Assembly: GCA_937974245.1 (NCBI GenBank)
Contig: CALJKV010000008.1
Coordinates: forward strand, 10,294 to 74,293
Origin: an uncultured Chloroflexota bacterium
GTDB lineage: Bacteria > Chloroflexota > Anaerolineae > Aggregatilineales > Phototrophicaceae
DNA: 64,000 nt
Reading direction: 5' to 3'
Part shown: positions 26,418 through 35,226 of the stretch, piece after piece
Layout: every line of letters begins with the position of its first letter
How positions within the stretch are numbered: the first letter of the stretch is position 1
Position numbers and translations under genes: made by a program
Notes under the pieces: model-generated
Database searches by the model: none
Seen by the model: only the letters and a program-made list of their open reading frames with translations
What the model was told of the DNA's origin: nothing

Positions 26418-27629
26418 CTAACTCTCGATCACCTTGTCATCAATCAATTGCTGCTGCACCTTCTGGCCGCGCGGGTTAAACGCGAAGTGCTGTCCATATA
26501 ACTGAAACTCCATATCCTGCATCGCCCGGCCAGCGCGATTCTTTTCCACCGTAAAGACCACCCAATCACGGAACTGACGGGCCGTATAGGGGTTAAAGGC
26601 CACATGGTCTTTTGACAGGATGTGGTACTTGTTATTCATGATAATGGCGATGTCCGACTCGTAATCCAGGGCGCTACTGCCGCGCAAATGGAAGAGGTGG
26701 ATGCGCTTGCTCTTCAACCCTTCACGGTCAGCGGCCACAATCGCCCACACCGGCACGTCTAACGACAGCGCAATGTCCTTCAAACCTTCAACGATGATCG
26801 TCACCTTATCGTTTTCATCGCGGGGATTATGCGGGTAAACGGCAATCTTTTGCAGATAGTCAATGAACAGTGTCACATTGCCACCAGTAGCATCGCTCAA
26901 ACGCATGGTCATTTCTTTGATGGCCTTGAGCGTCGTCACCGCCGGGCTGGCTTTAACCAGGATCATTCGATCAGCATATTGCGACATACGGGCCAGAGCA
27001 GGGCCAGTTTTGGGGTTATCCTTCAGGATGCCCTGGAGTGACCCGGCGGAATTATCACGCCCCATAAAGCCCTTGGCACGTTCCGCCACGATAATCTGAT
27101 AGAGGTCACGTAACTTTACCCCCCGACTCAGATCAATTTCAGGCGGATTGATACTTTCCAGGCACAGAAGCCGATGCATCAAGTGGGTTTCGGTATGCTC
27201 ATACGAAAGGTAAAAAGCATATTGATCCGGGCGCATCGCAACATTCCGGGCAATCTGTAAGGTCGCAATAGTCTTGCCAATACCCTGCGCGCCACCAAGT
27301 AAAACCAGTTCGGTTTTCCGTAACCCTCCACCGATAAAACCGTCCAGTGGGTCGAACCCGGTGGACATGGGCACATAGTCGACGAGATCGCCCTGTACTA
27401 CCCGCTCGTTGGCTTCATTAAGCACCTGGGTTAATGTGCGCGGCAAATGCGCCCCACCGCCGCGTTTGCCACGTCCCCCACCATCACCACCGCGCCCACC
27501 GGGCTTGGCAGGACGCTGCGACTGCTGCGCGGAGGGCGGCGTTATGTCCGGCATATCCATGTCATCGTTGTCAGGCACCGGCTGTTCGGGACCGGGAGGT
27601 AAATCGCCAGTAAATCTTCGAGTCGCCAT
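26418..27629 (-). CDS. DnaB C-terminal-type RecA-fold ATPase
   Basis: 403 residues. A low-complexity N-terminus rich in Pro, Gly and Arg (to about residue 65) replaces the DnaB N-terminal domain. The RecA-like core has Walker A GGAQGIGKT, Walker B LFIDYLQKI and the late LRGSSALDYESDIAIIM block, equivalent to the DnaB R-x-S-x-x-I-E-Q-D-A-D sequence. It is probably a DNA-linked helicase-like or KaiC-like ATPase, but not a normal replicative helicase because the primase-binding domain is absent. It is divergent from the sigma factor gene. The start has GGAGAAG upstream. Confidence 0.8.
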   Translation of the reverse strand: MATRRFTGDLPPGPEQPVPDNDDMDMPDITPPSAQQSQRPAKPGGRGGDGGGRGKRGGGAHLPRTLTQVLNEANERVVQGDLVDYVPMSTGFDPLDGFIGGGLRKTELVLLGGAQGIGKTIATLQIARNVAMRPDQYAFYLSYEHTETHLMHRLLCLESINPPEIDLSRGVKLRDLYQIIVAERAKGFMGRDNSAGSLQGILKDNPKTGPALARMSQYADRMILVKASPAVTTLKAIKEMTMRLSDATGGNVTLFIDYLQKIAVYPHNPRDENDKVTIIVEGLKDIALSLDVPVWAIVAADREGLKSKRIHLFHLRGSSALDYESDIAIIMNNKYHILSKDHVAFNPYTARQFRDWVVFTVEKNRAGRAMQDMEFQLYGQHFAFNPRGQKVQQQLIDDKVIES

Positions 27630-27792
27630 AAGTCAACATCTTCTCCAATTTATTATCACCATCATACTCACAAGCCGAGAACCGCGCAATTCTTGTCTGC
27701 ACCACGTTTTTAGCTCTAACCCAAAATATACGAAACCTTAATGCTTTTGTTTGTTTTTGAGTTTTCTCACGCATCCGCATATTTTGAATTTA

Positions 27793-27822
27793 TTCACAAT
27801 CATCCTAAAACCGTGCTAAAAT
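27793..27822 (+). promoter_or_regulatory. Promoter of the sigma factor gene
   Basis: TTCACA (27793-27798), 18-base spacer, TAAAAT (27817-27822), leaving a leader of about 90 bases. The -35 overlaps a perfect DnaA-box consensus TTATTCACA at 27790-27798, which could be chance. Confidence 0.55.
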
Positions 27823-27917
27823 AGGAAAGTTATTTTGCCGCCGTGTTCGTAATGTGACGGACGCGGCGGTTGGTCTGCTGATTATATCGTTCCGTTAGCT
27901 TAGGCAGAGGGTGTATC

Positions 27918-29090
27918 GTGATACAAGAACTCATGAATCGCGCCGATCAGCGTGGCGGGTATCTTACTCTTGATGATGTCCTTGAGGTGCTAGACGAGGA
28001 AGGTGACGACATGACTGCCATCGAAGCCTTACTCTATGAGCTGGACGAGTTGGGAGTGGTAATTCGCAATGATACTGATCCGTCCGTAGCTCATATCGCT
28101 GATGAAAATGACCTTGAGTTTGAACCGGAGGAGATGCCAAACGACCCTGGTGTGGGCGACATTAATGCCGTTTCTGCGGATGACCCGGTGGGGTTATACT
28201 TCCGGCAGATGGCTCTTGAACCCCTACTTACCGCTCATGAGGAAATTGAACTTGCCAAGCGAATTGAATCCGGCAAAGAAGCTTATCGCTGTTCGCGCCG
28301 CCCGGAATTGCGCGAGCTTTATGGGTCAGCCTGGGTGATGCGTCTGGAACGAATCGTTTTGGATGGGCAAGCCGCCCGTGAGCATCTGGGCCGAGCCAAT
28401 ACACGGCTTGTGGTCAGCATCGCGAAACGCTATATGAGCCAGGGCCTCCCATTCCCCGATCTCATCCAGGAAGGCAATGTCGGGCTGATGCGGGCGGTTG
28501 ACAAATACGATTATAAACGTGGCAACCGCTTTAGCACCTATGCAACCTGGTGGATTCGCCAGGCAATCACCCGTGCCCTCGCGCAAAAGACCCGCACCAT
28601 CCGTATCCCCCTCCACATGACCGAACGTATCCGCCAGATGTACCGAATCGCACAGAATCTCGAACAAAACCTGGGCCGCCGCCCATCACCGGAAGAAATC
28701 GCGTCGGAAATGGATTTACCCGCTGACAGCATTCGCGGCATGATGGACGCCAGCCAACACGCAATCGCATTGGAACGCCCGGTTGGGGATGATGGGGATA
28801 GCGTGTTTGGCGACTTCATTGAAGACCAGGACTCGCCCAGCCCGGTGGATGCGGCTACCCAACATTTACTACAAGAAACCATTGAAGAAGTCTTGAGTGA
28901 ACTGACGCCCCGCCAGAGCCACATTTTGCGACTGCGCTTTGGCCTGGGAGGTGGCGAACCCCACACACTGGAGGAAATTGCCAACAAGTTTGGGTTGAGT
29001 CGGGAACGGATTCGCCAGCTTGAAAAAGAGGCTCTCCGCAGCCTGCGCAGCCCCCGGTTGGCGCATAATCTGCGCGATTACCTCACCTAA
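27918..29090 (+). CDS. rpoD: RNA polymerase primary sigma factor (RpoD/SigA type)
   Basis: 390 residues with a GTG start (AGAGGG six bases upstream). A short region 1.1 is followed by region 1.2 (DDPVGLYFRQMALEPLLTAHEE), region 2 (PDLIQEGNVGLMRAVDKYD ... FSTYATWWIRQAITRA), region 3, and region 4.2 with the helix-turn-helix TLEEIANKFGLSRERIRQLEKEALRSLR. The complete set of regions including 1.2 and 3 indicates a group 1 or 2 sigma-70 factor. The acidic, short region 1.1 is compact compared with proteobacterial RpoD. Promoters in this window with TTGACA/TATAAT-like elements fit its use. Confidence 0.93.
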   Translation: MIQELMNRADQRGGYLTLDDVLEVLDEEGDDMTAIEALLYELDELGVVIRNDTDPSVAHIADENDLEFEPEEMPNDPGVGDINAVSADDPVGLYFRQMALEPLLTAHEEIELAKRIESGKEAYRCSRRPELRELYGSAWVMRLERIVLDGQAAREHLGRANTRLVVSIAKRYMSQGLPFPDLIQEGNVGLMRAVDKYDYKRGNRFSTYATWWIRQAITRALAQKTRTIRIPLHMTERIRQMYRIAQNLEQNLGRRPSPEEIASEMDLPADSIRGMMDASQHAIALERPVGDDGDSVFGDFIEDQDSPSPVDAATQHLLQETIEEVLSELTPRQSHILRLRFGLGGGEPHTLEEIANKFGLSRERIRQLEKEALRSLRSPRLAHNLRDYLT

Positions 29091-29122
29091 CCAGCATAAC
29101 CCACAATCTTATATTGATAAAC

Positions 29123-29153
29123 AACCAGGCTAACCACCTGGTTTTCTTGTTTT
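29123..29153 (+). terminator. Terminator after rpoD
   Basis: Seven-bp stem AACCAGG / CCTGGTT (29123-29129 and 29137-29143), followed by TTTCTTGTTTT. Confidence 0.78.
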
Positions 29154-29161
29154 CATAACAG

Positions 29162-30193
29162 TCACTGGCCGCGCAGAGCCTGCCCTCGCAAGCCCAGCAC
29201 ACTCAAGGTGCGCGGGTGGCGCAGTGCCTGGTGTTTGACCGCCTGCTTTTCCGCCTGCCGCAGCATAAACCATGTCAGCCCACTGTAAAGCGCCAACGTC
29301 ATCATCACCATAAGAAGAATAGTTCCAGCCTGTAAACCGGGGGTGCCATAACTCACTAACGTCATAGCAGATGTCGCGCCGTTATCCACAAGACCAACCA
29401 CAACTAACGGCAGCATACCGAAGAGTTCACCATTGACACCTGTGACAAAAAAGTAAATCTGAAACTGTGCCACCAGCAACCCCAGGGCAAGTGATGTCCC
29501 CACCAGGAACCCGGTGCGTATAGCAAACGCCCGAATCAACGCCATGACCGGTTGGCGGCTCTGGGCAGAAGCAGCTACACCACAGGCCGCCGTGAATCCC
29601 AGGTTCGCCAGTGTAAACACCATAATAACAAGAACAAGCGTCAAGAATTGAATTAACGTGGGTGTAGCAATCTGGTTGGCCCTACCATAGGCAGAAGCAT
29701 AATAGACATATAATGACCGAGTGGTAGCAGCGCCAACCCACCCAATGATACACGCCCGCAGCAGCCCTAACAGGAGATACTGCCGAGCCATACGCCGCAC
29801 TGTCGCCCACCACTTCCCCAGGACAACCGTCCGCGCATCTATCCCTGTCAAAATGAGCACTTCCCATGTCTGTTTGAGCTTTTCACGGGCGATGCTATTG
29901 GCGGATAACGAGAGGGTCTGAAACATGAGGACAAAGTGCAGTGTCACCACAACCGCCGCCGCGAAAGCCGTTAGCGGCCCCAACGTATCGCTGATTGGTG
30001 TCGTATCCCGGTAAGAGAGCGCTCCAACGATTTCTCCACCAAACAAGACAAGGGAAATAACCAGTGTCAGATTCAGCACACCCCGCCCCAACCAGCGTCG
30101 AATGCGCCCCGACTGGGCCGTGTTCCGCTCCTGGAAACGGCACTCTGCGTACATGATTGCGCTGTGGGTAAAAGTTGGTAATCTGAACACCAT
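29162..30193 (-). CDS. Integral membrane protein resembling an ABC-2-type permease
   Basis: 343 residues with about six to seven hydrophobic helices. SANSIAREKLKQTWEVLILTGIDARTVVLGKWWATVRR closely resembles the cytoplasmic gating/coupling helix region of ABC-2 permeases (SxxREKxxGTxExLLLTP). No ATPase gene adjoins it. AAGG precedes the ATG at 30193. The C-terminal tail is basic. The function is not known beyond the likely membrane transport or assembly role. Confidence 0.6.
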   Translation of the reverse strand: MVFRLPTFTHSAIMYAECRFQERNTAQSGRIRRWLGRGVLNLTLVISLVLFGGEIVGALSYRDTTPISDTLGPLTAFAAAVVVTLHFVLMFQTLSLSANSIAREKLKQTWEVLILTGIDARTVVLGKWWATVRRMARQYLLLGLLRACIIGWVGAATTRSLYVYYASAYGRANQIATPTLIQFLTLVLVIMVFTLANLGFTAACGVAASAQSRQPVMALIRAFAIRTGFLVGTSLALGLLVAQFQIYFFVTGVNGELFGMLPLVVVGLVDNGATSAMTLVSYGTPGLQAGTILLMVMMTLALYSGLTWFMLRQAEKQAVKHQALRHPRTLSVLGLRGQALRGQ

Positions 30194-30381
30194 GAGAAAC
30201 CTTATTCATGAATGGTATCTCTATCCTACCGTTAAAATGGCATCGTGAAAGCCCCCGAAAGCAGGGGGTAAGTGTGTCTGCATGGATTTGTGCGGGTTGT
30301 CACCATTGAACAGATGAACAATTTATCATATTAGGCAGTATTGATAATAGTGGTGGTGGGCAAAATGAGTGAAAATGAACA

Positions 30382-30423
30382 CACTTTAATTCACTTGCCC
30401 AAGTGAATTAAAGTGGTTATGAT
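30382..30423 (+). promoter_or_regulatory. Promoter with overlapping 15-bp operator-like inverted repeat
   Basis: A perfect inverted repeat CACTTTAATTCACTT / AAGTGAATTAAAGTG (30382-30396 and 30401-30415) flanks GCCC. The presumed -35 TTGCCC (30395-30400) lies in its centre and the -10 TATGAT (30418-30423) is 17 bases on. No T-run follows, so it is more likely a repressor operator than a terminator. It sits 50 bases before the ABC binding protein gene. Confidence 0.6.
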
Positions 30424-30472
30424 TTCCATTGAGGCTGCGTTTAAAGAATTTTAATTTTATCCGGGAGGAACG

Positions 30473-32101
30473 ATGCACAAATTTCTATTTGCTGTGTTGG
30501 CGCTGCTGTTATTGGTCGCGCCGGCATTCGCTCAAGACGCCAATATAGTCAATGTCGTGTTGCAGCAAGAACTGGACAGCCTGAACCCGTACTACACCAA
30601 TATGTGGTTCGCCAGCACCGTGCAAGACCTGCTTTATGCCCCGGCCTGGTGGATTGACGATAATGGGAGCCCGGTTCCGGCGCTCGTTACCGAAATTCCC
30701 AGCGTGGAAAATGGTGGCTTGAGCCCTGACGGCACCGTTGTCACGCTGAAATTGCGGCAGGATGCAATGTGGTCGGATGGTGAACCAATCACCTCTGCTG
30801 ACTTTGTATTCACTTATGACATGATTCTGGATGATGCCAACACCCCCAACTCGCGTTTCCCCTGGGATGAAAAAGTTGCCAGCGTTGAAGCGCCGGATGA
30901 TTACACGGTGGTGGTCACTTACAATGCGCCGTACGCGGCCTGGCTGGCGACTCTGTTCAGCGTGACTTCGGTGCCGCTGCCGGAGCATGTGCTGCGTCCG
31001 GTGTTCGAAGCTGAAGGTACTCTGGATAATGCCGAATGGAACCGCGCACCCAGTGTCACCAGCGGCCCATTTGTATTCGAAACCTGGGAGGCCGGCAGCC
31101 ACATCAGCCTCGTGGCAAACGCCAACTACTTCCTGGGTACGCCGAAAGTGGATGGCTTCTTTATCCGCTTTGTCCCCGATGACGCCACCGTAGTCGCTTC
31201 GCTCGTGAGCGGTGACTCTGATGTCGGCACGTTCATCGCGCTTGGCGATACTCCCGCGCTGGAAGAAGCCGGGGTCAAGATTGAACTGGTAAACTCCGGT
31301 TATAACGAAGGCTGGTATCTCAACATGGATCCGGCACTCGGTCATCCGGCGCTCCAGGATGTAAATGTACGCCGGGCGCTGGTCATGGCCTTTGACCGGG
31401 ATCGCATCAACACCGACCTGAACCTTGGCATTACGTACACCGGGTCGAGCTTCTGGGAAAACACGCCGTATCAGAACCCGGACGTGAAGGCAATTCCGTT
31501 TGACCTGCAAGCGGCTGCCGACATGCTGGACGCCGCCGGCTGGGTGGATAGCAATGGCGACGGCACTCGCGATAAGGATGGTGTGGAACTCATACTGCGG
31601 TATGTCACCAATACCCGCCAGATTCGTCAGGACGTTCAGGCCGTTGTCCAGCAGGATATGGCCTCTATCGGTGTCGGTATTGGGATCGAAAACTACCCGT
31701 CAGACATCTTCTTCGCAGCCTATGCGGATGGTGGCCCCTGCTCCACTGGCGAGTATGATATCTGCGAATACTCGTCAACGCCGAACTTCCCCGACCCGGA
31801 TACCAGTCGGTTCACATGCGCGGAAATACCAAGCGACGAAAAACCGGAAGGTATCAATGACAACCATTACTGCAACCCGGCACTGGATGAGCTGTTTGTG
31901 GCGCAGGGAAGCGAAACCGACTTCGATAAGCGCGTAGCAATCTTCCACCAGATTGACCAGTTCATGGCCGATGAAATCATCTGGGTTCCCGTGTGGTACG
32001 ACCCCGACCTATGGGCAATCAACGGTAGCATCACCAATACCCTTGTCAGCGGCGCCGATCCACTGTGGAACGCCGTAAACTGGGAAAAAGCCAGCAGTTA
32101 A
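30473..32101 (+). CDS. ABC transporter substrate-binding protein, family 5 (peptide type)
   Basis: 542 residues with a signal peptide (MHKFLFAVLALLLLVAPAFA, cleaved before QD). The SBP_bac_5 fold shows VVLQQELDSLNPYYTNMWF, LKLRQDAMWSDGEPITSADFVFTYD (family signature) and VRRALVMAFDRDRIN. There is no lipobox, so it is free or surface-bound. It would deliver oligopeptides, or possibly other solutes such as nickel complexes or sugars, to the two permeases downstream. GGGAGGAACG precedes the ATG. A strong hairpin follows the stop, probably to raise its mRNA level above that of the permeases. Confidence 0.93.
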   Translation: MHKFLFAVLALLLLVAPAFAQDANIVNVVLQQELDSLNPYYTNMWFASTVQDLLYAPAWWIDDNGSPVPALVTEIPSVENGGLSPDGTVVTLKLRQDAMWSDGEPITSADFVFTYDMILDDANTPNSRFPWDEKVASVEAPDDYTVVVTYNAPYAAWLATLFSVTSVPLPEHVLRPVFEAEGTLDNAEWNRAPSVTSGPFVFETWEAGSHISLVANANYFLGTPKVDGFFIRFVPDDATVVASLVSGDSDVGTFIALGDTPALEEAGVKIELVNSGYNEGWYLNMDPALGHPALQDVNVRRALVMAFDRDRINTDLNLGITYTGSSFWENTPYQNPDVKAIPFDLQAAADMLDAAGWVDSNGDGTRDKDGVELILRYVTNTRQIRQDVQAVVQQDMASIGVGIGIENYPSDIFFAAYADGGPCSTGEYDICEYSSTPNFPDPDTSRFTCAEIPSDEKPEGINDNHYCNPALDELFVAQGSETDFDKRVAIFHQIDQFMADEIIWVPVWYDPDLWAINGSITNTLVSGADPLWNAVNWEKASS

Positions 32102-32123
32102 TTCATTAACGATTAACCGACGG

Positions 32124-32157
32124 TGTGGGGCAGGCTGTGTATTCCTGCCCCACATTT
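32124..32157 (+). terminator. Intra-operon hairpin between binding protein and permease genes
   Basis: Perfect 11-bp stem TGTGGGGCAGG / CCTGCCCCACA around loop CTGTGTATT, followed by TTTG. It likely acts as a partial terminator or mRNA stabiliser in the ABC operon. Confidence 0.7.
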
Positions 32158-32229
32158 GTATCACATGCTGGTTGGTCACAAATCCATATAACTGCAATTG
32201 TGCGCGAACAGGTATTGAGAGGCGCATTG

Positions 32230-33255
32230 ATGACGAACTATATCATTCGGAGACTGCTCCAGGCTATTCCGTTGGTGCTGCTGGTGAGCGTCGTAATCTT
32301 TCTCCTGCTGCAATCTACCGGCGACCCGCTGGCAACGCTGGGCGGACGCCAACCGACCAAGGCTGCTGACCGCGAACGACTGCGGCGGGTGATGGGACTT
32401 GACCAGCCCATCATGACCCAGTATCTCTTCTGGCTAATCGGCAATGATTGGACACTGGTAGACCGCGATGGTGATGGCGAGCCGGAAACACCGGGGCGGC
32501 GAATGGGGGTGCTGCGCGGCGACTTTGGCGAGTCCATTGTTACACGGCGCCCAGCTTTAGAGATTATTTTCCAGCGCCTGCCAAATACCCTGCTCCTGAT
32601 GGTTTCATCCGAAATCGTGATTATTTCCTTTGCGTTGCTGGTGGGCATTATTTCCGCTGTTAAGCAATATTCCTTATTGGATAATGTCATCACTGGGCTG
32701 TCTTTTACGTTTTTCTCAATGCCGATTTTCCTGATGGGCTTTGGCTTACTGTATATATTCGCGGTCAAATTCAGGGAATGGGGGCTGCCTTACTTCCCCA
32801 CTGTCAGCACCCCGTCCACCGCCAAGAATATTGGTGAACTGATCTGGAATATGGTGCTCCCCGTCGCCACAATTTCACTTATCAGCATCGCAGCCTACAG
32901 TCGTTTTATCCGGTCCAATATGCTGGAAGTCATTAACTCGGACTATATCCGTACTGCACGGGCGAAGGGCATATCCGAACGGGCTATCCTGTACCGCCAT
33001 GCCTTTAAAAACGCCGCGTTGCCGCTGGCGACTCTCATTGGGCTGGATATTCCTTTTTTCCTGGCAGGGGCGATTGTGACGGAATCGATTTTTGCCTGGC
33101 CTGGGATGGGACGGCTGTTTATTGACCATCTGAATCGCACGGACTATGCCGTGATTATGGGGCTGATGATGATTATCACTGTGGCCGTTGTTGTGTTCCA
33201 ACTGCTCACCGATCTGGTTTATACGTGGCTCGACCCACGTATCCGTTACAGTTGA
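32230..33255 (+). CDS. ABC transporter permease, DppB/OppB type
   Basis: 341 residues from ATG at 32230 (GAGG upstream); the longer frame to 32125 runs through the hairpin and is rejected. It begins TNYIIRRLLQAIPLVLLVSVVIFLLL, the first helix of DppB-type permeases. RAKGISERAILYRHAFKNAALPLATLIGLDI is the EAA loop that contacts the ATPase. About six helices. It carries an insert (residues about 75-95, rich in Asp and Gly) in the first periplasmic loop. It pairs with the next gene. Confidence 0.93.
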   Translation: MTNYIIRRLLQAIPLVLLVSVVIFLLLQSTGDPLATLGGRQPTKAADRERLRRVMGLDQPIMTQYLFWLIGNDWTLVDRDGDGEPETPGRRMGVLRGDFGESIVTRRPALEIIFQRLPNTLLLMVSSEIVIISFALLVGIISAVKQYSLLDNVITGLSFTFFSMPIFLMGFGLLYIFAVKFREWGLPYFPTVSTPSTAKNIGELIWNMVLPVATISLISIAAYSRFIRSNMLEVINSDYIRTARAKGISERAILYRHAFKNAALPLATLIGLDIPFFLAGAIVTESIFAWPGMGRLFIDHLNRTDYAVIMGLMMIITVAVVVFQLLTDLVYTWLDPRIRYS

Positions 33256-33264
33256 GGGGGAGAC

Positions 33265-34224
33265 ATGACAACGGTTGATGCAGCTTCAACCCCGGTGACG
33301 CTATCATCCGGTGAAGTAGAAGCAGTCCGTTCTCCACTGGCGGTTGTTTTGCGACGCTTAATACGCCATCGTGCGGCAGTATTCGGTTTCATCCTGTTGG
33401 GGCTGGTGATCGGCTATATTGTCGTCGGCTCGTTCGTGTTTAGTGAAGCGGACGCCAACTTCAACGATACCGGCATCCGGTTGCAACCGCCGTCAGTAGA
33501 GCATCTTTTTGGCACGGACCGTATCGGGCGCGACATCATGGCGCGCACCATCTACGGCGGGCAGATTTCACTGCTTATTGGTGTATTAGCGATGCTCGTT
33601 GAAGTCATGCTTGGTACAGCCATCGGTGCGGTGGCCGGGTTTTATGGCGGCTTGATTGATGCAATCCTCATGCGCCTTACCGAAGCGATGCTCAGCATCC
33701 CGTCACTGCTGCTGCTGCTGGTGCTTTCCAAGTTCTTTGGCAACAAAATCCCCACGGTTGAGATGTTCGGTCGCAGTTTCAGCGGCAGCGTGATCGTGAT
33801 TATCATCATTATCGGTCTTACGAGTTGGATGGGACTGGCGCGTATCGTGCGTTCCAATGTACTGTCGCTCAAGGAAACCGAGTTTGTACTGGCAGCGCGG
33901 GCACTGGGCGTACCGAACCGCCTCATCATCTGGTCGCATATCCTCCCGAATACGATGGCCTCCGTTATCGTCGCAGCCACCCTGGGAGTCGCCGGAGCGA
34001 TCCTTGCCGAAGCTTATGTGAGTTTCCTGGGGTTGGGTGTACAAGCGCCTACAGCGAGTTGGGGGAACATGCTCACCGAGGCGCAAGAGTTTCAGATCAT
34101 CAAAGACGCCCCCTGGTATTGGTTCTTCCCTGGTGTGTTTATCCTGCTAACGGTGTTGAGTATCAACTTCGTGGGCGACGGCCTGCGTGATGCACTCGAC
34201 CCCTATTCAGACAAGAAAGTGTAA
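33265..34224 (+). CDS. ABC transporter permease, DppC/OppC type
   Basis: 319 residues with GAGGGGGAGAC before the ATG. A cytoplasmic N-terminus of about 40 residues precedes the first helix. [28 protein letters not shown] is the DppC signature, and [27 protein letters not shown] the EAA loop. The C-terminus [16 protein letters not shown] is typical. DppD/DppF-like ATPase genes, normally next, are absent; the following gene is MoaB. The ATPases must be supplied from another locus. Confidence 0.93.
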   Translation: MTTVDAASTPVTLSSGEVEAVRSPLAVVLRRLIRHRAAVFGFILLGLVIGYIVVGSFVFSEADANFNDTGIRLQPPSVEHLFGTDRIGRDIMARTIYGGQISLLIGVLAMLVEVMLGTAIGAVAGFYGGLIDAILMRLTEAMLSIPSLLLLLVLSKFFGNKIPTVEMFGRSFSGSVIVIIIIIGLTSWMGLARIVRSNVLSLKETEFVLAARALGVPNRLIIWSHILPNTMASVIVAATLGVAGAILAEAYVSFLGLGVQAPTASWGNMLTEAQEFQIIKDAPWYWFFPGVFILLTVLSINFVGDGLRDALDPYSDKKV

Positions 34225-34226
34225 CT

Positions 34227-34739
34227 ATGGGCGCCGATGACCACCGCCTTCGGGCTGGCGATGCCCCGGTCACAGCTGCAATTGTGACGGTGAGTGACAG
34301 CCGAACCCCAGAAACTGACGAGAATCGTGTCTATATGGAAAGTCGATTAACCGAACTCGGCCACAAGGTCGTGGCGTATCGCCTGATTAAGGATGAACCT
34401 GACCAAGTGGCAGACGTGATTGAAGAACTGGCCGCCTTGCCGGGTGTGCAGATCATCTTCTTCAACGGCGGCACGGGGATCAGCCCACGTGACACGACCT
34501 ATGATGTCGTCAGCCGTTACCTGGAAAAAACCCTCCCTGGTTTTGGAGAACTGTTTCGCATGATTAGTTACCAGCAAATCGGCGCGGCGGCCATGCTCAG
34601 CCGAGCGACGGCAGGTGTTTACCGGAATATCCTGCTGGTATCCATGCCGGGCAGCACCAACGCTGTGAAAACCGCGATGGAACAGCTGATTCTCCCGGAA
34701 ATCAACCATCTTGCCTGGGAAGTGGTGCGAAAACACTGA
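34227..34739 (+). CDS. moaB: Molybdenum cofactor biosynthesis protein MoaB/MogA
   Basis: 170 residues. [36 protein letters not shown] and [23 protein letters not shown] are the family blocks that bind molybdopterin for adenylylation. The ATG is two bases after the permease stop with no separate ribosome site, so translation is coupled to it. The N-terminal 14 residues are extra relative to the family. It suggests a molybdoenzyme in the organism; none is in this window. Confidence 0.92.
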   Translation: MGADDHRLRAGDAPVTAAIVTVSDSRTPETDENRVYMESRLTELGHKVVAYRLIKDEPDQVADVIEELAALPGVQIIFFNGGTGISPRDTTYDVVSRYLEKTLPGFGELFRMISYQQIGAAAMLSRATAGVYRNILLVSMPGSTNAVKTAMEQLILPEINHLAWEVVRKH

Positions 34740-34765
34740 TTTCTATCAATTCACCAAAAAGCACC

Positions 34766-34794
34766 TTGCAATAAAATCGATATATCATTACAAT
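34766..34794 (+). promoter_or_regulatory. Promoter of the cold-shock gene
   Basis: TTGCAA (34766-34771), 17-base spacer, TACAAT (34789-34794). The start near 34801 gives an untranslated leader of about 113 bases, as in cold-shock mRNAs. Confidence 0.7.
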
Positions 34795-34913
34795 ACTTAT
34801 TCAGGGCAATCGCTCAATAGCTTCATGCAACAAAGGCTTCTGAAACGTGAAGATAGCCTCTAGATGCAGCAGAGCTATCACACAAACAGAACAAGGTCAG
34901 GAGTAGTTTTACC

Positions 34914-35126
34914 ATGTCAGAACGTACTACAGGTGTTGTAAAATGGTTCAACAGCGAAAAAGGCTTCGGTTTTATTTCGCGTGAAGGCGGCGACGATCTC
35001 TTTGTTCATTATTCGGAAATCCGCAGCGACGGCTACCGCACACTGAATGAAGGCGATAAGGTTGAATTCGAAATCACACAGGGCAAGAAGGGTCTTCAGG
35101 CCAGCGGCGTGACCGTTATCAAGTAG
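34914..35126 (+). CDS. cspA: Cold-shock domain protein
   Basis: 70 residues, a single OB-fold cold-shock domain. KGFGFI is RNP1 and DLFVHYSEI is RNP2; [11 protein letters not shown] is the usual start. It binds single-stranded RNA/DNA and melts RNA structure. CAGGAG lies upstream of the ATG. It has its own promoter, long leader and terminator, so it is monocistronic. The leader may regulate it by temperature, as in E. coli cspA (inference). Confidence 0.96.
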   Translation: MSERTTGVVKWFNSEKGFGFISREGGDDLFVHYSEIRSDGYRTLNEGDKVEFEITQGKKGLQASGVTVIK

Positions 35127-35152
35127 TCATTCTACCCTACCAGAAATACCAG

Positions 35153-35180
35153 GCCGCTCCTTTTTACAGGGGCGGCTTTT
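35153..35180 (+). terminator. Terminator after cspA
   Basis: Eight-bp stem GCCGCTCC / GGGGCGGC (one G-U pair) around TTTTTACA, followed by TTTT. Confidence 0.82.
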
Positions 35181-35226
35181 GATTCGTGTGATTCGGACTG
35201 AGCGTGCATAGGGAAAAACGAGCATA

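Noticed and set aside
27790..27798. DnaA box TTATTCACA before rpoD, and TTATCCACA (minus strand) at 55785-55793, as oriC marks
   Set aside because: Each is a lone site with no cluster or nearby dnaA/dnaN; chance matches are expected in 64 kb.
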